Assembly (NCBI RefSeq): GCF_002156385.1
Contig: NZ_MVJM01000003.1
Location: forward strand, 228,751 to 292,750
DNA from: Halalkalibacter urbisdiaboli
Lineage (GTDB): Bacteria; Bacillota; Bacilli; Bacillales; Bacillaceae_D
Direction of reading: 5' to 3'
Length of the DNA stretch: 64,000 nucleotides
The translations under genes and the position numbers were made by a program. The notes under the pieces are model-generated. The model ran no database searches and was not told the origin of the DNA. It saw nothing but the letters and a program-made list of their open reading frames with translations. Positions within the stretch are counted from its first letter, which is position 1. Every line of letters starts with the position of its first letter. This document shows, one piece after another, positions 52,011 to 59,794 of the stretch.

Positions 52011-53900
52011 ATGGGGACTACAGCTAAAAAAGAATTTAAAGCAGAGTCTAAGCGACTATTAGAGATGATGATTAACTCTATTTATTCGCAAAAGGAAATT
52101 TTTCTAAGAGAGTTAATCTCAAATGCAAGTGATGCTATTGATAAAATTTACTATAAGGCATTAACAGATGACACGTTAAACTTCGATAAGGAAAGCTATT
52201 ACATAAAGGTGGAAGCTGACAAAGAAGACCGAACATTAAAGATTTCAGATACTGGAATTGGTATGACGAAGGAAGAGCTTGAGATAAACCTTGGAACGAT
52301 TGCAAAGAGTGGCTCCTTCGCGTTTAAAAACGAAAATGAGATAAAAGACGGACACGACATCATTGGACAATTTGGTGTTGGCTTCTATTCGGCTTTTATG
52401 GTCGCAGACGTTGTTACTGTAGTTAGTAAAGCATTAGGAAGTGACGTGGCTTATAAATGGGAATCTGATGGGGCGGATGGTTATACAATTGAAACGGTTC
52501 ATAAAGATTCAGTTGGAACTGAAATTACAATTAAAATAAAAGAAAATACGGAAGAAGACACATTTGATGAGTACCTTGAAGAGTATCGATTAAAGGCAAT
52601 TATTAAAAAATATTCGGATTTTATTCGTTATCCAATTAAAATGGATGTCACAAAGAGAGAGCCGAAAGAAGGGACTGACAACGAATATACTGAGTATCAA
52701 GAAGAGCAAATTATCAATAGCATGGTTCCTATTTGGAGAAAAAATAAAAATGAATTAACTACAGAAGATTATGAGAATTTTTATAAGGAGAAGCATTACG
52801 GCTTTGATAAACCTCTAAAGCATATTCACATTAGTGTGGATGGAGCGATTCGCTATAATGCAATCTTATACATTCCCGAAAATATTCCGTTTGACTACTA
52901 TTCAAAAGAATTTGAAAAGGGGCTTGAACTGTATTCAAATGGAGTTCTAATTATGGACAAGTGTGCAGACTTACTTCCGGATTACTTTAGTTTTGTTAAA
53001 GGAATGGTTGATTCAGAAGATTTGTCGTTAAACATTTCCAGAGAGATGCTACAACACGATAGACAGTTAAAGCTTATTGCAAAAAACATCAAAAATAAAA
53101 TTAAGAGTCAGTTGCAAACTCTTTTGAAGGATGAGCGTGAGAAGTACGAAACGTTCTTTAAATCATTCGGTAGACAATTAAAATATGGTGTATATAGTGA
53201 TTTTGGTAGTAATAAAGAAACGTTGCAGGAGTTATTACTGTTCTACTCGTCCAAAGAAAAGCAATTGGTGACACTAGATGAGTACGTATCAAGAATGCCA
53301 GAGGAGCAAAAGTATATTTATTATGCTGCCGGAGAATCTTACGAGCGAATTGAACGACTTCCACAGACAGAGCTAGTGTTAGATAAAGGGTACGAAATTC
53401 TTTATTTTACAGAGGATATCGATGAGTTCGCAATCAAAATGCTAATGAATTTTAAAGAGAAGGAATTTAGATCCGTATCAAGCGGTGACCTTGGCTTGGA
53501 AGCGGAAGAAGGAAAGGATGAAACAACTACTGAAGAGCAGGATAACAAAGAACTTTTTGAAAAAATGAAAACTATCCTCCAAGATAAGGTTAAAGACGTG
53601 AGAGTCTCTAAACGTTTAAAATCACATCCAGTTTGTTTAGCAACAGAAGGTGATGTAACCATCGAAATGGAAAAAGTTTTAAAAGCCATGCCTGACAATC
53701 AAAATATAAAAGCAGATAAAATTCTTGAGATAAACTCGAATCATAATGTGTTTCAATCATTAAAAGCTGCATACGACCACGATGCAGAGAAATTTAATTT
53801 ATATACTAACCTGTTATATAATCAGGCACGTTTAATTGAAGGTTTACCAGTGGAAGATCCAGTAGAGTTTACAAATCATGTATGTAAAATCATGGTCTAA
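52011..53900 (+). CDS. htpG: Molecular chaperone HtpG (bacterial Hsp90)
   Basis: A 629-residue ATP-dependent chaperone. The N-terminal GHKL ATPase has [19 protein letters not shown] and [12 protein letters not shown]. The middle domain has [20 protein letters not shown] and the dimerising C-terminal part ends in [19 protein letters not shown] precedes ATG 52011; the TTG at 52008 is an in-frame neighbour without advantage. The CIRCE-like operator upstream implies HrcA control. Single gene followed by a terminator. Confidence 0.97.
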   Translation: MGTTAKKEFKAESKRLLEMMINSIYSQKEIFLRELISNASDAIDKIYYKALTDDTLNFDKESYYIKVEADKEDRTLKISDTGIGMTKEELEINLGTIAKSGSFAFKNENEIKDGHDIIGQFGVGFYSAFMVADVVTVVSKALGSDVAYKWESDGADGYTIETVHKDSVGTEITIKIKENTEEDTFDEYLEEYRLKAIIKKYSDFIRYPIKMDVTKREPKEGTDNEYTEYQEEQIINSMVPIWRKNKNELTTEDYENFYKEKHYGFDKPLKHIHISVDGAIRYNAILYIPENIPFDYYSKEFEKGLELYSNGVLIMDKCADLLPDYFSFVKGMVDSEDLSLNISREMLQHDRQLKLIAKNIKNKIKSQLQTLLKDEREKYETFFKSFGRQLKYGVYSDFGSNKETLQELLLFYSSKEKQLVTLDEYVSRMPEEQKYIYYAAGESYERIERLPQTELVLDKGYEILYFTEDIDEFAIKMLMNFKEKEFRSVSSGDLGLEAEEGKDETTTEEQDNKELFEKMKTILQDKVKDVRVSKRLKSHPVCLATEGDVTIEMEKVLKAMPDNQNIKADKILEINSNHNVFQSLKAAYDHDAEKFNLYTNLLYNQARLIEGLPVEDPVEFTNHVCKIMV

Positions 53901-53940
53901 AGTTTAGTATAATCTCTAAGTGCATTAGAAGTTATATTTA

Positions 53941-53988
53941 AGTGGTGTCCCAAAAGGTCAAATTTAATCTTTGGGGACATCACTTTTT
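53941..53988. terminator. Bidirectional terminator after htpG
   Basis: AGTGGTGTCCCAAAAG (53941-53956) pairs with CTTTGGGGACATCACT (53969-53984) with small mismatches, then TTTTTC. It also suits the convergent gene at 53995. Confidence 0.75.
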
Positions 53989-53994
53989 CAATGC

Positions 53995-54417
53995 CTATTC
54001 CTTATCCTTTAATTTATCATCAATAATATTTTCAATCATTCGGGAATGAACAGTTGCCCATGCTTTTTCCCTAAAATGTATACCAACACTAATTGTGACA
54101 GCACTTAAGTAAATAAACACAAATAACAACCATAAATAATTCGTATCTTTTTCAAAAAACTCCTGTATTTTGTTGCTGAAAATAAAGAGCACCCATGGTA
54201 CAGCTGTTACTAAAATAGGGATTAAACCACTGCCGTTTTTTTCCTTTAGCATGCGATAATGAATATTTTCGAGTGTTAAGGGATCGAGCGCTTGATAAAA
54301 CTGATACATTTCTTTTAATTCTTGAATCTCTTTTAGTTCAGTCAGCTTCAACCCTTTTCCCGAATTTTTCTTTAATTTTAAATAAAATTTATGGGCGTCT
54401 CCCCGGAAAGATACCAT
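53995..54417 (-). CDS. Membrane protein with two helices, function unknown
   Basis: A 140-residue protein. The N-terminal 75 residues are charged (LKLKKNSGKGLKLTELKEIQ), followed by two membrane helices (about 78-95 and 104-122) and a charged tail ending KLKDKE. AAGGGGGAG at proper spacing fixes the ATG at 54417; an in-frame upstream TTG/ATG at 54441 lies before that ribosome binding site. No family recognised. Confidence 0.65.
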   Translation of the reverse strand: MVSFRGDAHKFYLKLKKNSGKGLKLTELKEIQELKEMYQFYQALDPLTLENIHYRMLKEKNGSGLIPILVTAVPWVLFIFSNKIQEFFEKDTNYLWLLFVFIYLSAVTISVGIHFREKAWATVHSRMIENIIDDKLKDKE

Positions 54418-54635
54418 AAAAATCTCCCCCTTAATCAACATGTATCCACTTCACACTATCTTAGACAGGTCTTAAGAAACATAAACTATTTAGAGCATAA
54501 AACAATGAGTAAACAAAAAAACAGTCAAATCTACTGCAATTCTTAGTCGGTTTTTTAGCTTCGGAAAAAGTAGCACTGGGCTCTTAGGATGCTAGTCGAG
54601 GGATTTGGAGGTATTTGAATATGGGAGTTTTTCTT

Positions 54636-54670
54636 TTTTTGGATAAATGAGAATTTTTACTATCCAAAAA
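54636..54670. promoter_or_regulatory. Perfect 10-bp inverted repeat upstream of a small gene
   Basis: TTTTTGGATA (54636-54645) and TATCCAAAAA (54661-54670) are perfect inverse copies separated by 15 bp. They overlap the -35 region of the extended -10 promoter that follows, so an operator is plausible. Confidence 0.45.
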
Positions 54671-54680
54671 CTAGAATAAA

Positions 54681-54689
54681 TGGTATACT
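54681..54689 (+). promoter_or_regulatory. Extended -10 promoter for the 49-aa gene
   Basis: TGGTATACT is an extended -10 (TG-N-TATACT). The next gene starts 84 bp downstream. Confidence 0.45.
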
Positions 54690-54772
54690 AAAAATGTAAT
54701 TACAGATGACAAGACAAAATATAGATCTTATGGTAAACGGTTACATAAATGTCGGTTAGTGAGGAAATCAAA

Positions 54773-54922
54773 ATGGAAAATGGTAAAGAATTAACAAATT
54801 ATTTTAGAGAACAATTACAAAGAGAACTTTCGCAGATTGAGCTTGATTTTATTAAGTGGATCATAACTGAAGACAAAGATATAAAAGAACAAAAAGACAA
54901 ACAGATTATTAACTTTTTATAA
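54773..54922 (+). CDS. Small helical protein, 49 aa
   Basis: ATG 54773 to TAA 54920 encodes MENGKELTNYFREQLQRELS, then QIELDFIKWIITEDKDIKEQ and a Lys-rich end. GTGAGGAAATC precedes the ATG. The LDFIKWII core resembles QFIKWLV in the 51-aa protein at 61411, so they may be distant paralogues. Its last 14 nt overlap the convergent sda gene. Confidence 0.55.
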   Translation: MENGKELTNYFREQLQRELSQIELDFIKWIITEDKDIKEQKDKQIINFL

Positions 54923-55061
54923 GTTCTTTATGTTCTTCTATTTGATTTAATCTCGATTCTACTTCTTTCTTTAAAATTAAGATGAAATCTTTATCTAAAT
55001 TTAATTCAATTGATTTTTTATAAGCGTCTAATATGGTTTGGTCATCTAGATATTTTAACAT
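54909..55061 (-). CDS. sda: Sda-type sporulation histidine kinase inhibitor
   Basis: A 50-residue helical hairpin: LDDQTILDAYKKSIELNLDK, DFILILKKEVESRL. This fits Sda (LSDELLIESYFKATEMNL in B. subtilis), which binds sporulation kinases and blocks phosphorylation when replication is impaired. AGAAGGG precedes the ATG on the minus strand. It has a longer C-terminal tail than B. subtilis Sda. Its 3' end overlaps the convergent 49-aa gene. DnaA boxes upstream were not examined exhaustively. Confidence 0.75.
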   Translation of the reverse strand: MLKYLDDQTILDAYKKSIELNLDKDFILILKKEVESRLNQIEEHKELIKS

Positions 55062-55349
55062 GGCTATCGGCTACCCTTCTGTTTTCTTATGTTTTTTCTT
55101 TGAATTCTTATTTTATCTATATTTCCTGCCATCGAAAAGCGTTTTGACAAAACTATCTAAAATATGTGTGTTTTAGACATAATCATCAACCGTATCAGTC
55201 ATTTGGTATGGTTTTTTTATTATTTTCAGAAGTAATCGTACATATTCACACCAATTAAACATGATTTGTTCGAAATTTTAACTCATAAAATTACAAGGGA
55301 CATTAATAATAAGGGGGTAAGTTATTTTACTTTAGGAGGAATCAGACAA

Positions 55350-56075
55350 ATGTATCAACAAAATTTTCAATCACAAAATCAAGGTCCATTTCAACAAGGG
55401 TTTGCGGGAACAGATGCTCAACATGTAAGACAGCAGAACGCTCAATCTTCGCAAAGCCAAGGTTTTATTAACCAACAACAACCTTTCCAATCATCTCAAG
55501 CGATTTTCCAACCAAACTTCGCAGGGACTGACGTTCAACAAGTACGCCAGCAAAATGCACAATCAGCACAAAATCAAGGGTATAATCAAGGGTTTAACAA
55601 TCAAAACTTTAACCAACAAGGATTCCAGCAAGGAACACCGTTTCAACAAGGCTTTGCCGGAACCGACATTCAGCATGTACGCCAGCAAAATGCACAATCG
55701 GCACAAAACCAAGGCTTTAATAATAGCTTTAACCAACAAGGATTCCAGCAAGGAACACCTTTCCAACAAGGCTTTGCCGGAACTGACGCCCAGCATGTAC
55801 GCCAGCAAAATGCACAATCGGCACAAAATCAAGGGTTTAATCAAAACTTTAATCAACAAGGTAGTCCGTTTCAACAGAACTTTGCTGGAACAAACATCCA
55901 GCAAGTACGTCAACAAAACGCTCAATCAGCTCAAGGCCAAGGTTCATTTGGACAACAACAAGGATTCCAAGGGACGCAAGCAATTTTTCAGCACGGATTT
56001 GCTGGAACGGACGCTCAACATGTAAGACAACAAAATGCACAATCTAATCAATCAGGCGCTTTTCAAAACTTTTAA
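55350..56075 (+). CDS. Gamma-type SASP-like protein with six repeats
   Basis: A 241-residue Gln/Asn-rich protein with six copies of FAGTDAQHVRQQNAQS (variants FAGTDVQQV, FAGTDIQHV, FAGTNIQQV), separated by Gln/Asn/Gly/Phe-rich spacers. Gamma-type SASPs store amino acids in spores and are about 80-100 residues with two or so repeats of EFASETDAQQVRQQNAQS cut by the GPR protease. Here the expansion is large and Glu in the GPR site is replaced by Gly. AGGAGG lies ahead of ATG 55350; the frame is open from 55266 without a good start. Cys-, Trp- and Lys-free, as in SspE. The terminators and hairpin repeats follow. Confidence 0.82.
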   Translation: MYQQNFQSQNQGPFQQGFAGTDAQHVRQQNAQSSQSQGFINQQQPFQSSQAIFQPNFAGTDVQQVRQQNAQSAQNQGYNQGFNNQNFNQQGFQQGTPFQQGFAGTDIQHVRQQNAQSAQNQGFNNSFNQQGFQQGTPFQQGFAGTDAQHVRQQNAQSAQNQGFNQNFNQQGSPFQQNFAGTNIQQVRQQNAQSAQGQGSFGQQQGFQGTQAIFQHGFAGTDAQHVRQQNAQSNQSGAFQNF

Positions 56076-56114
56076 TTAATACCGTTAATGCGTAGTCCGA
56101 AAAAGGAGCATTTC

Positions 56115-56157
56115 GAGGGCACGGAAAAAGGGAAACCCACCCTTTTTCTGTGACTCT
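56115..56157. repeat. Dispersed hairpin repeat, copy 3
   Basis: GAGGGCACGGAAAAAGGG (56115-56132) pairs with CCCTTTTTCTGTGACTC (56140-56156). It may terminate the SASP transcript. Confidence 0.7.
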
Positions 56158-56188
56158 TATTAAGTAGCAATGGCTCCACACGTTGATC

Positions 56189-56226
56189 GCCTGCTATGAG
56201 AAACCCACTCATAGCAGGCTTTTAAA
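56189..56226 (+). terminator. Strong terminator hairpin
   Basis: GCCTGCTATGAG (56189-56200) pairs perfectly with CTCATAGCAGGC (56208-56219), followed by TTTTAAAA. Confidence 0.8.
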
Positions 56227-56255
56227 AAGATGGCAACGGCTCCGCACATTGCTTC

Positions 56256-56298
56256 GAGGGCACAGAAAAAGGGAAAAGTACCCTTTTTCTGTGCCCTC
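56256..56298. repeat. Dispersed hairpin repeat, copy 4 (perfect stem)
   Basis: GAGGGCACAGAAAAAGGG (56256-56273) pairs perfectly with CCCTTTTTCTGTGCCCTC (56281-56298). The best-preserved copy of the family. Confidence 0.75.
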
Positions 56299-56351
56299 AG
56301 CATTTCTTCTTTTTCGGACTACTTTTATGGGTTTACAAGCATTTGGGGCCA

Positions 56352-56558
56352 TTATTCAGCTCTAGGTGCACTTTTAAAGTCTATGCTTTTATGTGTGCCA
56401 TCACAAAAAGGCTGTTTTTTAGAAGCACCACATCGGCATAGAGAAAAGGTTGACTTAGTTTCAAACAGATTACCCTCGCTGTCGACTAGTTCGACATCTC
56501 CGGTAACACGTATTGAGCCATTATCATTTACTTTTAAGATTATTTTTTTATCATTCAT
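56352..56558 (-). CDS. CDGSH iron-sulfur domain protein
   Basis: A 68-residue protein with the CDGSH motif CRCGASKKQPFCDGTH, in which three Cys and one His bind a [2Fe-2S] cluster. The N-terminal part is a small beta strand region (IILKVNDNGSIRVTGDVELV). Minus-strand AAAGGAGGGTTAATAG precedes the ATG. Roles in redox or iron homeostasis are suggested for the family. Confidence 0.92.
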   Translation of the reverse strand: MNDKKIILKVNDNGSIRVTGDVELVDSEGNLFETKSTFSLCRCGASKKQPFCDGTHKSIDFKSAPRAE

Positions 56559-56643
56559 CTATTAACCCTCCTTTTTAACAAGTATATCCAACACGTAAGA
56601 TGATAGTACTTTAAATATGGAAGGGAATAAGCTGATTAAAAAA

Positions 56644-56669
56644 AACCCTTTCACTTTATGAAAAGGGTT
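56644..56669 (-). terminator. Orphan minus-strand terminator
   Basis: AACCCTTT (56644-56651) pairs with AAAGGGTT (56662-56669); the minus-strand tail is TTTTTTT. No gene ends directly before it. Confidence 0.55.
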
Positions 56670-56830
56670 ACCCGAATTTCTCTCCAACTTCTATCTATTA
56701 TCTATACATTATTTAAAAAGAGTGCATACTTCACTCCCCTATAATGACAGTCTAACACGAATTATTTTTAATGTTAGTAATTTTGTAAGATTATATTACA
56801 GTTTACTATTTATGTATAATAAAGAAAGGA

Positions 56831-56871
56831 GGCTGTGCCAAGAGGTTGTTTTTTAACCTTTTGGCACAGCC
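56831..56871 (-). terminator. Terminator of the alpha/beta SASP gene (TGTGCCAAAAGGTT type)
   Basis: GGCTGTGCCAAGAGGTTG pairs with AACCTTTTGGCACAGCC. On the minus strand it reads as the near-identical twin of the hairpin at 34177-34226, including the loop. Confidence 0.82.
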
Positions 56872-56883
56872 CCGATGCCATGA

Positions 56884-57084
56884 TTATTCAGTTTTACCGC
56901 CAATTTGTTGTTCAGCCATTTGTACTAGACGTTTTGTAATCTCGCCACCAACTGAACCGTTAGAACGAGAGGTATCACTTGCTTCTAGTCTAACACCAAA
57001 CTCCTGTGCAATCTCATATTTCATTTGGTCAAGTGCTTGTTCAACACCAGGTACTAATAATTTATTATTGTTGTTACTAGCCAT
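56884..57084 (-). CDS. Alpha/beta-type small acid-soluble spore protein
   Basis: A 66-residue DNA-binding spore protein: [20 protein letters not shown], the GPR protease region EFGVRL, and [20 protein letters not shown]. It coats and protects spore DNA. AAGTGAGGTGAAC precedes the ATG on the minus strand. Expected to be made in the forespore under sigma-G. Confidence 0.96.
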   Translation of the reverse strand: MASNNNNKLLVPGVEQALDQMKYEIAQEFGVRLEASDTSRSNGSVGGEITKRLVQMAEQQIGGKTE

Positions 57085-57116
57085 TGCTGTTCACCTCACT
57101 TTAAAGATTGTACTTA

Positions 57117-57123
57117 TAGTATG
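57117..57123 (-). promoter_or_regulatory. Candidate sigma-G/F -10 element of the SASP gene
   Basis: On the minus strand CATACTA matches the forespore sigma -10 consensus CATNNTA, about 35 bp before the start codon. A convincing -35 was not seen at the usual spacing. Confidence 0.35.
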
Positions 57124-57161
57124 TGGGGCATTTTAAATACTATAAGAGGTAATTTCTTCTG

Positions 57162-57524
57162 TTAGGAAAGGTAATTTAGGATGTTTTTAGGAAGAGCAAT
57201 ACGATCATGTAAGGAGAGAGATGCATCGTAGCTCTTGTAGGAATAAATTTTCATTCCTTCTGATTGAACAGTGAATTCAAGAATTTGTTGATTTTGTTTT
57301 CCTTTAGTTTCTAACGTAATTAGAAATGGACTAAAATCAATTTTGTACGTATTAAACGTAAGCCCTAATAATTCTCGTTGAGTATGAGAGACGTATTGAT
57401 GCTGGATAATTAGTGGAATTAACTCATTTATTTGTACTCCTTTCGAATGTTCTGTGAAAAGAGCAGCTACGTCCTCTGTCAGATGTTTAGTAAAGGATTT
57501 AATTTGGTCGATAAACGAATTCAT
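57162..57524 (-). CDS. Hypothetical protein, 120 aa
   Basis: A soluble protein of unknown family (MNSFIDQIKSFTKHLTEDVA, SHTQRELLGLTFNTYKIDFS, TVQSEGMKIYSYKSYDASLS, RIALPKNILNYLS). Predicted helical N-terminus and beta-rich C-terminus. Minus-strand ACGGAGGAAAA precedes the ATG. It stands upstream of the SASP gene, possibly in the same spore context. Confidence 0.65.
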   Translation of the reverse strand: MNSFIDQIKSFTKHLTEDVAALFTEHSKGVQINELIPLIIQHQYVSHTQRELLGLTFNTYKIDFSPFLITLETKGKQNQQILEFTVQSEGMKIYSYKSYDASLSLHDRIALPKNILNYLS

Positions 57525-57552
57525 ATTTTTCCTCCGTTATTTTAAGATAAAA

Positions 57553-57586
57553 AAGGAGATGGTCGACGTTATGCGACCATCTCCTT
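57553..57586 (-). terminator. Minus-strand terminator
   Basis: AAGGAGATGGTCG (57553-57565) pairs perfectly with CGACCATCTCCTT (57574-57586). On the minus strand TTTTTTATCTT follows. Confidence 0.82.
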
Positions 57587-57607
57587 ACCATTTCACCTTG
57601 CAAGCGT

Positions 57608-57712
57608 TCATTCAAACATTCTGGGGTCGTATCGATTTTTGTATTTTGGAAACACCTCATTTTTCAATATTGTGTTAACAATCTTGAAAATCTTGAGAAC
57701 GATCCAATACAA
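57608..57712 (-). CDS. Possible 34-aa basic small protein
   Basis: TTG 57712 to TGA 57608 (minus) encodes LKIFKIVNTILKNEVFPKYK followed by NRYDPRMFE. GGAAG lies about 9 nt upstream and a perfect terminator lies 20 nt after the stop, which is why it is listed. Codon content looks coding. Short, so tentative. Confidence 0.35.
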   Translation of the reverse strand: MYWIVLKIFKIVNTILKNEVFPKYKNRYDPRMFE

Positions 57713-57832
57713 TCACCTTACTTCCTTTATGTGAACATCACTTGGATGGTGCATGGATTTTAGGAGGAAAACAGCGTCCGCCGTAAACCTCACTAGTATG
57801 ATGTCCGAAAAATCGAAAGCTATTCATATTTT

Positions 57833-59677
57833 TTAACGATTTAATAAGGTTGATAATTGGTCTAAAACTTTTTCAAATGAGTCCTTAACGGCATCTTTTC
57901 TAAATAAATGGAACGGATCACCTTTCGCTTGTAAACGTTCAAGAACGGATGGAATCGTAAATAAATCAGGTTTTAAGCCATTATTAACTTCATCCCAGGT
58001 TAATGGCGTAGCTACAAGTCCTTTTTCATTTCCTCGTGGTGAATAAGGAGCGATAATCGTTTTTCCTTTGTCATGCTGAATGTAATCGAGATACAATCTG
58101 TTACCTCGATTTTTTTTTAAGCGCTCAGTAGTGAACCACGCTGGGAATTGTTCACATAAGAATGTACAAACAAATTCAGTAAATACTCTTGTTTCTTGAT
58201 ACGTAAATGCATTTTCTTGAAGAGGAATATAAATTTGAAGTCCTTTGCCACCGGAAGTTTTAATAAACGATGGCAGCTCAAATTTATCAAAAATCTCCTT
58301 CATTCGTAAAGCAGCCTCTATCGCTAAAGAGAATTCATTTACAGAAGGAGGATCGAGATCAAAAACAATCTCAGTAGGATGTAGGCTTTTTACTGTTTGA
58401 AAAGGAATGTGGAATTCTAAAGCTAGTTGATTTCCTAACCATAATAAGGTCTCAAGATCATTGCAAACGATATAGTCAATGTCATCGGTTCGATAAGACG
58501 AAACGAACGCAGGTGTATAATCTGGACGGTTTTTTTGATAAAATTTTTCCTCACTTAGCATCCCGTGTGGATAACGAATAACTGTTAATAATCGCTCATA
58601 TAGAAACGGAAGAAGGTAGGATGCGCTCTTTTGTAAGTAAAGGATATAATCATCTTTTTTGATACCGATGGACGGCCAGAGTGGTTTATCTGGATGCGTT
58701 AATTCAATCTTTTCTGGAAGAGGATAAAGCTGTCTTTGTAACGTAGACCAATTGCATTGTTCAGGTTCCTTATCTAGGTCAAATGAATGAAAACGAGGTT
58801 CTCTTAGGTGCTTTCCATCAAAATCAATACAGGCTATGGTTACACATATCGAAGGTGGAAGAGACCAAACATTTAAACTTACTTGACTGCCGTTCGTTTG
58901 AAATAATGTAATTAATGTCTTTTCTTCCTCTTCGGTTAATCCATGCCGGAAAATAACAATTTCTTTAACGGATGAATGTTCGTAAATCGCGCCGTGAAAA
59001 AAGCCGTTACTTTTATCATATTTACTAAGAAAGACGGAAATGAATCGCCAATTCTTGATTTTTAACCAATCCGCTGTACGTTGACCATTTTCCCATTTAC
59101 TTGTTTTCTTTTTGGCGATTAAGCCTTCTCCATTCCCATTTTTAATCAGTGTCCAAAGCTGTGAGTTCTCCTCAAATGTCTGAATCCCCTGAATAGGCTC
59201 TGCGCGCTGAAACTGAACAGGATATGGAAGCAAGAGTGAATTGAACAAAGATTTAAGCAGTTGTTTTCGCTTCGTTAAAGTTTGAGATGCTACCTCTTTT
59301 CCTTTGTATACTATTAAATCAAATGCAACGAACTGACATGGAAATGTAAGTGAATGGGATGTAATGACGTCTTTTTTTCGCATTCTTCCACGAGTTTGTA
59401 CAATATTAAAATCGCTGCGAACATCATTTTTTAAATGAACTAACTCTCCATCTAAAATTAATGGTAAATAGGGTTTAACCTTTTCTTCTATTTCGTCACA
59501 AAAGCTAATGATTTCTGGAAATTGATTATTTAACTTTTTTCCATTTCGACTAATAAAAAGTGGGGACTTGTTTTCTTCCCATTGAAGAATACAACGAAAA
59601 CCATCATATTTTGGTTCGAAAACCCAATTATCTCCTGAAGGAATTTCATTTGAGGACGTTAAAAGCATCGGTTTCAA
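57833..59677 (-). CDS. ligD: Non-homologous end-joining DNA ligase/polymerase LigD
   Basis: A 614-residue two-domain repair enzyme. The N-terminal ATP-dependent ligase has the nucleotidyl Lys23 in EPKYDGFR and motifs LILDGELV and EGLIAKKK. An OB part follows. The C-terminal primase-polymerase (about 320-610) has the catalytic FDLDPP, with KTSGGKGLQIYIP and RGNRLYLDY. The order ligase-polymerase is that of B. subtilis LigD (611 residues). The frame extends to 59737, but AAAGGAGG sits just ahead of TTG 59677 and family proteins start there. It works with Ku in end joining, chiefly in spores and stationary cells. Confidence 0.94.
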   Translation of the reverse strand: MKPMLLTSSNEIPSGDNWVFEPKYDGFRCILQWEENKSPLFISRNGKKLNNQFPEIISFCDEIEEKVKPYLPLILDGELVHLKNDVRSDFNIVQTRGRMRKKDVITSHSLTFPCQFVAFDLIVYKGKEVASQTLTKRKQLLKSLFNSLLLPYPVQFQRAEPIQGIQTFEENSQLWTLIKNGNGEGLIAKKKTSKWENGQRTADWLKIKNWRFISVFLSKYDKSNGFFHGAIYEHSSVKEIVIFRHGLTEEEEKTLITLFQTNGSQVSLNVWSLPPSICVTIACIDFDGKHLREPRFHSFDLDKEPEQCNWSTLQRQLYPLPEKIELTHPDKPLWPSIGIKKDDYILYLQKSASYLLPFLYERLLTVIRYPHGMLSEEKFYQKNRPDYTPAFVSSYRTDDIDYIVCNDLETLLWLGNQLALEFHIPFQTVKSLHPTEIVFDLDPPSVNEFSLAIEAALRMKEIFDKFELPSFIKTSGGKGLQIYIPLQENAFTYQETRVFTEFVCTFLCEQFPAWFTTERLKKNRGNRLYLDYIQHDKGKTIIAPYSPRGNEKGLVATPLTWDEVNNGLKPDLFTIPSVLERLQAKGDPFHLFRKDAVKDSFEKVLDQLSTLLNR

Positions 59678-59794
59678 TAAGAAATCCTCCTTTCTTTTAT
59701 ATAAGATAGGTTTTTCATCTTTTTTTGGGTCATACATAAATATTCACAAAGTATTGCACATTAAGAATAAGAAACCAAAGAAGGTGTGAAGAAC

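Larger units (their letters stand above)
54418..54772. other. Intergenic region with inverted repeat and extended -10 promoter
   Basis: About 350 bp. It holds the inverted repeat at 54636-54670 and the promoter-like hexamer at 54681-54689. Nothing else seen. Confidence 0.45.
56559..56883. other. Intergenic region with two minus-strand terminators
   Basis: About 325 bp. It contains the SASP terminator (56831-56871) and a second hairpin (56644-56669) with its T-tract on the minus strand. No protein gene seen between them; a small RNA cannot be excluded. Confidence 0.45.
57525..57832. other. Intergenic region with minus-strand terminator and possible 34-aa gene
   Basis: About 310 bp between the hypothetical gene and ligD. 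Contains the terminator at 57553-57586 and the short frame at 57608-57712. Nothing else seen. Confidence 0.5.

Noticed and set aside
55555-56040. Open frames of 120-156 codons in other frames of the SASP repeat gene
   Set aside because: They result from the repeated codon pattern; no initiation signals and no family resemblance.
55380-56050. Regularly spaced near-identical repeats resembling a CRISPR array
   Set aside because: The repeats are in one protein reading frame, encode SASP-like units, and the spacers are Gln/Asn-rich codons; no cas genes are nearby.
56846-57136. Plus-strand 96-codon frame over the SASP gene
   Set aside because: The minus-strand frame is a clear alpha/beta SASP with ribosome binding site and terminator.
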